In this document: piece after piece, positions 28,001 to 40,000 of the stretch | Layout of the letters: each line of letters begins with the position of its first letter | Position numbering within the stretch: the stretch's first letter is position 1 | NCBI GenBank assembly: GCA_009760855.2 | Contig: WPIO01000001.1 | Span: forward strand, 10,722,501 to 10,786,500 | Direction of reading: 5' to 3' | DNA length: 64,000 bases | Origin: Cristatella mucedo | Taxonomy: Eukaryota; Bryozoa; Phylactolaemata; Cristatellidae | Notes under the pieces: generated by a model | Databases searched by the model: none | Told to the model about the DNA's origin: nothing | Seen by the model: only the letters and a program-made list of their open reading frames with translations | Translations under genes and position numbers: made by a program

Positions 28001-31000
28001 ATGCAAAAAACAACCAGTATGGTAACACGTTTAGCATGTAAAAAATGTCAGCTCTTGGGGACCAAACTTATGTAAATCTACATTTACATCAAGGCTCACC
28101 TTTTGGTTTCACGTGAAGTGTAAACATCATCTGATTTGAGCCTGCAAGATTAGTTGCTTGACAGCAGTATCGACCGCTATCTTGAATTCCCACGGCACGT
28201 ATGGTTAAGGAACAGTTATCACCTTCATAAGCCGGTGAAAAACGATCGTGGTCCACAAGTAGCACTCCATCTCGATACCTGTAAGAAGAAAGGATTCTAT
28301 TGAGCATCAACAGATTTTTCTTTGCCATGGCGAGTGTGTGAAGAGTCTCACCATGTAACATCTTCGTGAATGACATGACGAATGGTGACTCTAACATATA
28401 TATCCTCATCTTCTTCAGCCTCAATGTCGTGTAGTCGATCGACGAATTCAGGTACACTCTCCTGTACAGTAAGACGGTGTGTGCTCACTTCATCTTCTCT
28501 CGACAAAGCTTCAAGTTCGAACAATAGATCTACTGCTGTTGATTGATAAGGCTGCTCATGATGCGATGGTAACATAGCAATTACACTCTCGTCGAGTGAA
28601 CTCTTCGGCGATTTTACAGCTTCACTGTAGTTCGTGGCTGTCGTGAACTCAAACACAGAGTCTGATTGAGCATCGATCTCAATCGGTTTTTGTTTCTTAT
28701 ATGGCACAATTTTTTTTAAAATAGCTGATTCCGACGACTGCTCGCTGGTCTCAACATGGCTCAGCAAGGCAGAAGTGGTATCAGAGATCTCTGGTGGTCT
28801 TATCAGGGCGACCGAACTTTCCAAAGCCATGTGCTCACTTGCTCCTACTTGTGATGCTGCTGCACAGCTTGCTGGTGTTACAATTGTATCCTTAAATTCC
28901 GACAGTAACCCCAAAACCGGAGAACGACTGAAAGTCGCAATAGCGATGGAGTCTTCAGCAACGACGACCTCCTCGCCGACAAGGAGTTTTTGGTGTGCTT
29001 GCTCGCTGCTTGCCGCAATAACACTGATATCGCTCACGATTTGCCTCACGACAGGAACGTCATGGTCATCACAGATAGAACCAGAAGTGACCTCTTGAAG
29101 GTCTTTGCTAAAACAGGCTACTTCTACCAGTTGCTCTGCTTGCCGTAACACTGTGTCGGCAGAAGAAGACTGGACATGAATAATTGTCTGACAACCATTT
29201 GCCATCTCAGTTTCATGCACTTCTGCCGCAGCAATCACTTGTTGTTCGGTTATACAGCTGTCAGCAGATAGGGGTTCGTTGTCAAGCTCAGCAGCTACAG
29301 CTTTTTCGATTGCTACCGATTCAATTGTTAAACTATCCAGCGAGTTTATTACTGGACTCACGGCTGCCGGTACACTTCTCAGCTCGGCAACCTGGGATTC
29401 GGTCATGTCCGATCTGTACTCTGGTATTCTACCTTTGCATGAAGCAGGCAAGGCCTGAGCCTCCTCACCACCGCCTTCGATGGGCAAGCACGACCGCACT
29501 TCTTCGGTGGTTAGAGGATAAACCTCTGAAATAAGCTCATCGGCCAGAGCAACAGGTGCTTGCACGAGCGACTCAACATCAGCAATGACACCATCCTCTC
29601 GCTCGTGCGTGTGTTCTTTAAGAGGTCGGATGGAGAAACTAGATTCCAAATTGCTAGAGCTCGTGAGCACATGGTCCTGTGATGAGATGGTTCCAACAGT
29701 TACCTCGGTAGATACCACGTTAACTGCCTCCGCCAGACCGCCTGTGGTTGCTTCACAGAGAGCACTCTCTAGAGGCGGAGAGACGGCCCGCACCACAGTG
29801 GAAAGTAAGGTGCTCGCCGTGTCTACAGAAGCCGCTGCTGGTAAAGGCTGTTGGTGCTCCTGCACGAGGATCCTGTCGGCCGTAGTCGACTCGCTGCTCT
29901 TTACACTCATGCTCTCATCGCTTGAGCTGTCGCTTGACTCATTGCCTGCCAAGGCAGGCATCGATTTTGACGGCACCACCAGGAGTGTGCTCGAACATGA
30001 CACCGAGCCGGCCTTGTTAGTGGCAACTACCGTGTACACACCCGCATGCTCCGGACGTGCGTCCGGTAGCACGAGGCTGTACTGGGCTCCCAGGTGCCTG
30101 CATGAGTATGCTGGATTGTCGTTGACGAATACGTCGTTGGCATACCACTCCACAACGATGCCTTCGCCCGGTATGACGACTTCAAACGAGCATGATTCAC
30201 CCTCGGGTACAGACATCTTGTGCAGCTCTGACTCAAAGCTCGGTAAAGACGGTGCCACAGCTCGGCTGTCGATGGCAGCTGAGGCCAGTGCTTGCTGGGG
30301 CTCACCCGGCTGCTGCTGCTGTAGCAGCAGTGCATTGCTTGCTTCTCGGGTTTTCTGGCTGCTCTCAGTCGACTCGGTGAATAGGCTGCCTTCTTTGTCG
30401 TGCTCGTCTTCACTGCTAGTGAAGCTATCGGCATCTCCTTCAACAACCTTGAGTATGCACGAGGTCGTGGCCTCGTCGGCTCCGTTGTATGCCACTGCTG
30501 TGTATATGCCGGCATCCTCAGGCATGGTGTCGCGAATCATCAAGCAGAAGTGCCCACCCTCCGTTATCTGAAGCTCGACATCTTCAGTAGCCGTTAAAAG
30601 CACCTCATTCTTGTACCAATCGACCTCTACATCTGATCCTTCGACTACGACCGCAAGCACGGTCTTTCTACCATCCTTAACGGTGATGTTGGCTAGGCAC
30701 TGGGTGAACACCGGCACCTGTCGAGGCTTGTCTGAGCATACATCGGGTGAGCTGAATGCGAGTGGTAGTTCGGCAATCCTAGTAGCTGCCTCAATGTTCT
30801 GCTTGCTATCAACTGCCGGAAGGTGGGCAGGTATACAGTCTAATGTCGGCTCAAAGCTATCGACGACCACGACCAAACCGATGCTGGCTTTTGGTGGGGG
30901 TGGCATCAGTCACAGCAGACGAGAATGCAGTCGGATGCTCTTCGACTGACTGTTGTGACAGCACTGACTCAACTGAAACACAAGCTGCATCCGGGACAAC

Positions 31001-34000
31001 TTCAACTTTGTACTCGTTGACACGGAGCTGTTCTTCTTCTGTGACTACAGCTGTTCCCGACTGCAACCAGTCTTGTTCCAGTGTCACAGTTCCGACCGTC
31101 GTTTGAAGGTCGGCACTCGGCTCGACCAACGATGGCAGAGAGCTCTCTACTGTGTCATCTACTATTACCACTGCTTGTAAGACTGGTGCCATCATGACAT
31201 TCTGCATGTTATCAGCCAACCTCTGTTGCTGCTCGACAATAGTAGTCGGCAGACTCCTGTCATGACCTTCGACATGCAGCTTGGGAGCTGTACCGACAGA
31301 CGTCATCTCCTCTATAGGCAGAGCACTTAGTGGCTCGAGCACATGCTCACCGAAAGTCTCTTCAGCAATCTGAACGAGCTGGGCAACGTACACACTGTCT
31401 GCTGCCTTCTCAGGCTGAACCGTACTTAGCACAGCATCTGTTGGCTGTGGGCCTTTTTCAGTCTGCTGCACTTCGTTCGTCGACACAAAGATGATGTCAT
31501 TGGCAACACTTAATGTTTGTTCCAGAGCTCTCGTAACTAGTGAAAGATCAGGTATGGCAACCGGAGGAGTCATAGTGTCGACGGTTGCCGTGACTTCAAC
31601 CGAAGCATGATCTGATGGTATGCTAGTTCTCGATGACTCGAATGGCAGTGGGACAGCCTCAGCTTCTGTAATGGTGGTCGTGCTACTACCGATGGATGCG
31701 GTAGCATCGGTAGGTCTCAGTGCTGTAGGCTCTAAAAGGTCAATGGTACTCCGGCCAGAGATTAGCGAAGAGTCAGTGAAGACCTGAATTTCTTTCTGGT
31801 CCTCGACAGCTCCCAGACTTGTCACCTCGTGATTAAGCAACACCTGAACTCTGCACGAAGTCGTCGTTTCATCAACATCATTATATGCAACTGCAGAGTA
31901 AGTGCCAGCATCCTCGGGCATTGTGTCACTGATGGCGAGTGAGAATCTGCCTTCCTTAGCTACTTCAAACTCGATGCCTCCATCCTTTGATGTCAGTAAA
32001 ACATTGTTCGAGTACCAGTCGACATTGACGTCTGACCCTTCAACAACTACGGTCAGCACTAACCGTTCGCCATCTTTCACAGAGACATCTGACAGGCCTT
32101 GCAGAAAGGTTGGTGCTTTTGACGGTACAGGCTGGTGCTGCCGTGTCACTGTGTCAGGCTTATCGAAATCGACATCCTTCCTGCCAGTGGTATCAACTTC
32201 AAGTTCCAGGACAGATATAGGCGACTCAAGCACAGGCATTGCTCCAGCATTTCCTACATCAACCATTGGTGCACTTTCTACCAATATTCCAGCAATGACA
32301 GAGGTCTCAGCCTCGTGCTCTTTGGTGGAGGTTTGTAGAGATAAAATGGCAACAGAGGCAGAGTCTTTGCTAGACTTCTCTTGGGTGACAGTTGCTTTGA
32401 CATCGTCGAGTATAATCGAGATCATAGCAGACTCGAGTGCACTGCATATTGCTGTCTCGGGGTGTATTTTGGTTTCGAGCACACCTTGTTCATGATTTCC
32501 TAGCGAGTTCTCTACTGACGAGTCGCTGGTAGTGGCGGGACGATGCTGGAGATCGTGATCGGATGAAGACGCACTCTCGTCGATGATGGCACTTGCCTCA
32601 AAAGCACTGTACTGCAGCAGCTGATCAGCAGCTTGAGCAGAGCTAAAGTCACGTGTGTGATCAGACTTGACGGTCTGCATGGCAATAGCGATGGGTTCTG
32701 TCTGCAAAGCATCAGAAACATTGACGAAGGCAGAAGCCAGAACGGCACGAAGTATTTCGGCGGTGGAAGCAGGTTTTACAGGTTCTACTTCAATAGGATG
32801 TGGCATAGCTGTGATTGTTTCAGAGCTCGAGTCAGCCAGTGACTTGGCAATCCTGCTGTCAATGGTATTTTCAAGGCAGGCAGAGCTGGCAGGCTCAGTA
32901 GACATCGAAGCAACTGCTTGCTCGGTACTTTGCATGCTGTTGCTCGGAATATCGTAGCTTATTTTATTCTGTGAGTCAGTAGTGAAGCTGTCGTGTGGAG
33001 CCATCGAATCGGTAGCAGTAGCAACCCGTGTAGTTTGCAGTATAGCTGATAGTGAAGAAGCAACAATGTCGGCATTAAGAATCACAATGAATGGTTCCTT
33101 CGAAGGTAGTTCAGTACACTCACTTGAATCAGCCATGATACATGCATCTGCCTGATACTCTCCAGGAAATACACCATTATTAGTAGAAGCAGTCGGGACG
33201 TTGTCACTTTCTTGATAGCCAACTGTAGTTGTAACATCAGGCGCTTTTAGTTCAGATGTCGTCTGCTCTTCGAAGATAGAGCTGTCTTCGAGCAACAGCT
33301 CGTTCCTATGCTCAGTAGCTACAGCTTTTTCGATTGCTACCGATTCAATTGTTAAACTATCCAGCGAGTTTATTACTGGACTCACGGCTGCCGGTACACT
33401 TCTCAGCTCGGCAACCTGGGAGTCGGTCAAGTCCGATCTGTGCTCTGGTATTCTACCTTTGCATGAAGCAGGCAAGGCCTGAGCCTCCTCACCACCGCCT
33501 TCGATGGGCAAGCACGACCGCACTTCTTCGGTGGTTAGAGGATAAACCTCTGAAATAAGCTCATCGGCCAGAGCAACAGGTGCTTGCACGAGCGACTCAA
33601 CATCAGCAATGACACCATCCTCTCGCTCGTGCGTGTGTTCTTTAAGAGGTCGGATGGAGAAACTAGATTCCAAATTGCTAGAGCTCGTGAGCACATGGTC
33701 CTGTGATGAGATGGTTCCAACAGTTACCTCGGTAGATACCATGTTAACTGCCTCCGCCAGACCGCCTGTGGTTGCTTCACAGAGAGCACTCTCTAGAGGC
33801 GGAGAGACGGCCCGCACCACAGTGGACAGTAAGGTGCTCGCCGTGTCTACAGAAGCCGCTGCTGGTAAAGGCTGTTGGTGCTCCTGCACGAGGATCCTGT
33901 CGGCCGTGGTCGACTCGCTGCTCTCTACACTCATGCTCTCATCGCTTGAGCTGTCGCTTGACTCATTGCCTGCCAAGGCAGGCATCGATTTTGACGGCAC

Positions 34001-37000
34001 CACCAGGAGTGTGCTCGAACATGACACCGAGCCGGCCTTGTTAGTGGCAACTACCGTGTACACACCCGCATGCTCCGGACGTGCGTCCGGTAGCACGAGG
34101 CTGTACTGGGCTCCCAGGTGCCTGCATGAGTATGCTGGATTGTCGTTGACGAATACGTCGTTGGCATACCACTCCACAACGATGCCTTCGCCCGGTATGA
34201 CGACTTCAAACGAGCATGATTCACCCTCGGGTACAGACATCTTGTGCAGCTCTGACTCAAAGCTCGGTAAAGACGGTGCCACAGCTCGGCTGTCGATGGC
34301 AGCTGAGGCCAGTGCTTGCTGGGGCTCACCCGGCTGCTGCTGCTGTAGCAGCAGTGCATTGCTTGCTTCTCGGGTTTTCTGGCTGCTCTCAGTCGACTCG
34401 GTGAATAGGCTGCCTTCTTTGTCGTGCTCGTCTTCACTGCTAGTGAAGCTATCGGCATCTCCTTCAACAACCTTGAGTATGCACGAGGTCGTGGCCTCGT
34501 CGGCTCCGTTGTATGCCACTGCTGTGTATATGCCGGCATCCTCAGGCATGGTGTCGCGAATCATCAAGCAGAAGTGCCCACCCTCCGTTATCTGAAGCTC
34601 GACATCTTCAGTAGCCGTTAAAAGCACCTCATTCTTGTACCAATCGACCTCTACATCTGATCCTTCGACTACGACCGCAAGCACGGTCTTTCTACCATCC
34701 TTAACGGTGATGTTGGCTAGGCACTGGGTGAACACCGGCACCTGTCGAGGCTTGTCTGAGCATACATCGGGTGAGCTGAATGCGAGTGGTAGTTCGGCAA
34801 TCCTAGTAGCTGCCTCAATGTTCTGCTTGCTATCAACTGCCGGAAGGTGGGCAGGTATACAGTCTAATGTCGGCTCAAAGCTATCGACGACCACGACCAA
34901 ACCGATGCTGGCTTTTGGTGGGGTGGCATCAGTCACAGCAGACGAGAATGCAGTCGGATGCTCTTCGACTGACTGTTGTGACAGCACTGACTCAACTGAA
35001 ACACAAGCTGCATCCGGGACAACTTCAACTTTGTACTCGTTGACACGGAGCTGTTCTTCTTCTGTGACTACAGCTGTTCCCGACTGCAACCAGTCTTGTT
35101 CCAGTGTCACAGTTCCGACCGTCGTTTGAAGGTCGGCACTCGGCTCGACCAACGATGGCAGAGAGCTCTCTACTGTGTCATCTACTATTACCACTGCTTG
35201 TAAGACTGGTGCCATCATGACATTCTGCATGTTATCAGCCAACCTCTGTTGCTGCTCGACAATAGTAGTCGGCAGACTCCTGTCATGACCTTCGACATGC
35301 AGCTTGGGAGCTGTACCGACAGACGTCATCTCCTCTATAGGCAGAGCACTTAGTGGCTCGAGCACATGCTCACCGAAAGTCTCTTCAGCAATCTGAACGA
35401 GCTGGGCAACGTACACACTGTCTGCTGCCTTCTCAGGCTGAACCGTACTTAGCACAGCATCTGTTGGCTGTGGGCTTTTTCAGTCTGCTGCACTTCGTTC
35501 GTCGACACAAAGATGATGTCATTGGCAACACTTAATGTTTGTTCCAGAGCTCTCGTAACTAGTGAAAGATCAGGTATGGCAACCGGAGGAGTCATAGTGT
35601 CGACGGTTGCCGTGACTTCAACCGAAGCATGATCTGATGGTATGCTAGTTCTCGATGACTCGAATGGCAGTGGGACAGCCTCAGCTTCTGTAATGGTGGT
35701 CGTGCTACTACCGATGGATGCGGTAGCATCGGTAGGTCTCAGTGCTGTAGGCTCTAAAAGGTCAATGGTACTCCGGCCAGAGATTAGCGAAGAGTCAGTG
35801 AAGACCTGAATTTCTTTCTGGTCCTCGACAGCTCCCAGACTTGTCACCTCGTGATTAAGCAACACCTGAACTCTGCACGAAGTCGTCGTTTCATCAACAT
35901 CATTATATGCAACTGCAGAGTAAGTGCCAGCATCCTCGGGCATTGTGTCACTGATGGCGAGTGAGAATCTGCCTTCCTTAGCTACTTCAAACTCGATGCC
36001 TCCATCCTTTGATGTCAGTAAAACATTGTTCGAGTACCAGTCGACATTGACGTCTGACCCTTCAACAACTACGGTCAGCACTAACCGTTCGCCATCTTTC
36101 ACAGAGACATCTGACAGGCCTTGCAGAAAGGTTGGTGCTTTTGACGGTACAGGCTGGTGCTGCCGTGTCACTGTGTCAGGCTTATCGAAATCGACATCCT
36201 TCCTGCCAGTGGTATCAACTTCAAGTTCCAGGACAGATATAGGCGACTCAAGCACAGGCATTGCTCCAGCATTTCCTACATCAACCATTGGTGCACTTTC
36301 TACCAATATTCCAGCAATGACAGAGGTCTCAGCCTCGTGCTCTTTGGTGGAGGTTTGTAGAGATAAAATGGCAACAGAGGCAGAGTCTTTGCTAGACTTC
36401 TCTTGGGTGACAGTTGCTTTGACATCGTCGAGTATAATCGAGATCATAGCAGACTCGAGTGCACTGCATATTGCTGTCTCGGGGTGTATTTTGGTTTCGA
36501 GCACACCTTGTTCATGATTTCCTAGCGAGTTCTCTACTGACGAGTCGCTGGTAGTGGCGGGACGATGCTGGAGATCGTGATCGGATGAAGACGCACTCTC
36601 GTCGATGATGGCACTTGCCTCAAAAGCACTGTACTGCAGCAGCTGATCAGCAGCTTGAGCAGAGCTAAAGTCACGTGTGTGATCAGACTTGACGGTCTGC
36701 ATGGCAATAGCGATGGGTTCTGTCTGCAAAGCATCAGAAACATTGACGAAGGCAGAAGCCAGAACGGCACGAAGTATTTCGGCGGTGGAAGCAGGTTTTA
36801 CAGGTTCTACTTCAATAGGATGTGGCATAGCTGTGATTGTTTCAGAGCTCGAGTCAGCCAGTGACTTGGCAATCCTGCTGTCAATGGTATTTTCAAGGCA
36901 GGCAGAGCTGGCAGGCTCAGTAGACATCGAAGCAACTGCTTGCTCGGTACTTTGCATGCTGTTGCTCGGAATATCGTAGCTTATTTTATTCTGTGAGTCA

Positions 37001-40000
37001 GTAGTGAAGCTGTCGTGTGGAGCCATCGAATCGGTAGCAGTAGCAACCCGTGTAGTTTGCAGTATAGCTGATAGTGAAGAAGCAACAATGTCGGCATTAA
37101 GAATCACAATGAATGGTTCCTTCGAAGGTAGTTCAGTACACTCACTTGAATCAGCCATGATACATGCATCTGCCTGATACTCTCCAGGAAATACACCATT
37201 ATTAGTAGAAGCAGTCGGGACGTTGTCACTTTCTTGATAGCCAACTGTAGTTGTAACATCAGGCGCTTTTAGTTCAGATGTCGTCTGCTCTTCGAAGATA
37301 GAGCTGTCTTCGAGCAACAGCTCGTTCCTATGCTCAGTAGCTACAGCTTTTTCGATTGCTACCGATTCAATTGTTAAACTATCCAGCGAGTTTATTACTG
37401 GACTCACGGCTGCCGGTACACTTCTCAGCTCGGCAACCTGGGAGTCGGTCAAGTCCGATCTGTGCTCTGGTATTCTACCTTTGCATGAAGCAGGCAAGGC
37501 CTGAGCCTCCTCACCACCGCCTTCGATGGGCAAGCACGACCGCACTTCTTCGGTGGTTAGAGGATAAACCTCTGAAATAAGCTCATCGGCCAGAGCAACA
37601 GGTGCTTGCACGAGCGACTCAACATCAGCAATGACACCATCCTCTCGCTCGTGCGTGTGTTCTTTAAGAGGTCGGATGGGAGAAACTAGATTCCAAATTG
37701 CTAGAGCTCGTGAGCACATGGTCCTGTGATGAGATGGTTCCAACAGTTACCTCGGTAGATACCATGTTAACTGCCTCCGCCAGACCGCCTGTGGTTGCTT
37801 CACAGAGAGCACTCTCTAGAGGCGGAGAGACGGCCCGCACCACAGTGGACAGTAAGGTGCTCGCCGTGTCTACAGAAGCCGCTGCTGGTAAAGGCTGTTG
37901 GTGCTCCTGCACGAGGATCCTGTCGGCCGTGGTCGACTCGCTGCTCTCTACACTCATGCTCTCATCGCTTGAGCTGTCGCTTGACTCATTGCCTGCCAAG
38001 GCAGGCATCGATTTTGACGGCACCACCAGGAGTGTGCTCGAACATGACACCGAGCCGGCCTTGTTAGTGGCAACTACCGTGTACACACCCGCATGCTCCG
38101 GACGTGCGTCCGGTAGCACGAGGCTGTACTGGGCTCCCAGGTGCCTGCATGAGTATGCTGGATTGTCGTTGACGAATACGTCGTTGGCATACCACTCCAC
38201 AACGATGCCTTCGCCCGGTATGACGACTTCAAACGAGCATGATTCACCCTCGGGTACAGACATCTTGTGCAGCTCTGACTCAAAGCTCGGTAAAGACGGT
38301 GCCACAGCTCGGCTGTCGATGGCAGCTGAGGCCAGTGCTTGCTGGGGCTCACCCGGCTGCTGCTGCTGTAGCAGCAGTGCATTGCTTGCTTCTCGGGTTT
38401 TCTGGCTGCTCTCAGTCGACTCGGTGAATAGGCTGCCTTCTTTGTCGTGCTCGTCTTCACTGCTAGTGAAGCTATCGGCATCTCCTTCAACAACCTTGAG
38501 TATGCACGAGGTCGTGGCCTCGTCGGCTCCGTTGTATGCCACTGCTGTGTATATGCCGGCATCCTCAGGCATGGTGTCGCGAATCATCAAGCAGAAGTGC
38601 CCACCCTCCGTTATCTGAAGCTCGACATCTTCAGTAGCCGTTAAAAGCACCTCATTCTTGTACCAATCGACCTCTACATCTGATCCTTCGACTACGACCG
38701 CAAGCACGGTCTTTCTACCATCCTTAACGGTGATGTTGGCTAGGCACTGGGTGAACACCGGCACCTGTCGAGGCTTGTCTGAGCATACATCGGGTGAGCT
38801 GAATGCGAGTGGTAGTTCGGCAATCCTAGTAGCTGCCTCAATGTTCTGCTTGCTATCAACTGCCGGAAGGTGGGCAGGTATACAGTCTAATGTCGGCTCA
38901 AAGCTATCGACGACCACGACCAAACCGATGCTGGCTTTTGGTGGGGTGGCATCAGTCACAGCAGACGAGAATGCAGTCGGATGCTCTTCGACTGACTGTT
39001 GTGACAGCACTGACTCAACTGAAACACAAGCTGCATCCGGGACAACTTCAACTTTGTACTCGTTGACACGGAGCTGTTCTTCTTCTGTGACTACAGCTGT
39101 TCCCGACTGCAACCAGTCTTGTTCCAGTGTCACAGTTCCGACCGTCGTTTGAAGGTCGCACACTCGGCTCGACCAACGATGGCAGAGAGCTCTCTACTGT
39201 GTCATCTACTATTACCACTGCTTGTAAGACTGGTGCCATCATGACATTCTGCATGTTATCAGCCAACTTCTGTTGCTGCTCGACAATAGTAGTCGGCAGA
39301 CTCCTGTCATGACCTTCGACATGCAGCTTGGGAGCTGTACCGACAGACGTCATCTCCTCTATAGGCAGAGCACTTAGTGGCTCGAGCACATGCTCACCGA
39401 AAGTCTCTTCAGCAATCTGAACGAGCTGGGCAACGTACACACTGTCTGCTGCCTTCTCAGGCTGAACCGTACTTAGCACAGCATCTGTTGGCTGTGGGCC
39501 TTTTTCAGTCTGCTGCACTTCGTTCGTCGACACAAAGATGATGTCATTGGCAACACTTAATGTTTGTTCCAGAGCTCTCGTAACTAGTGAAAGATCAGGT
39601 ATGGCAACCGGAGGAGTCATAGTGTCGACGGTTGCCGTGACTTCAACCGAAGCATGATCTGATGGTATGCTAGTTCTCGATGACTCGAATGGCAGTGGGA
39701 CAGCCTCAGCTTCTGTAATGGTGGTCGTGCTACTACCGATGGATGCGGTAGCATCGGTAGGTCTCAGTGCTGTAGGCTCTAAAAGGTCAATGGTACTCCG
39801 GCCAGAGATTAGCGAAGAGTCAGTGAAGACCTGAATTTCTTTCTGGTCCTCGACAGCTCCCAGACTTGTCACCTCGTGATTAAGCAACACCTGAACTCTG
39901 CACGAAGTCGTCGTTTCATCAACATCATTATATGCAACTGCAGAGTAAGTGCCAGCATCCTCGGGCATTGTGTCACTGATGGCGAGTGAGAATCTGCCTT

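Noticed and set aside
29585-30571. A 328-residue plus-strand open frame, repeated at 33609 and 37698
   Set aside because: It is antisense to the giant exon, has Ser/Thr-rich low-complexity translation and exists because the Ig-linker codons leave few stops on the other strand. The repetition follows the tandem units.
31902-32495. A 197-residue plus-strand open frame, repeated at 35924 and 39949
   Set aside because: It is the antisense shadow of the first Ig and linker of each unit; no domain is recognisable.
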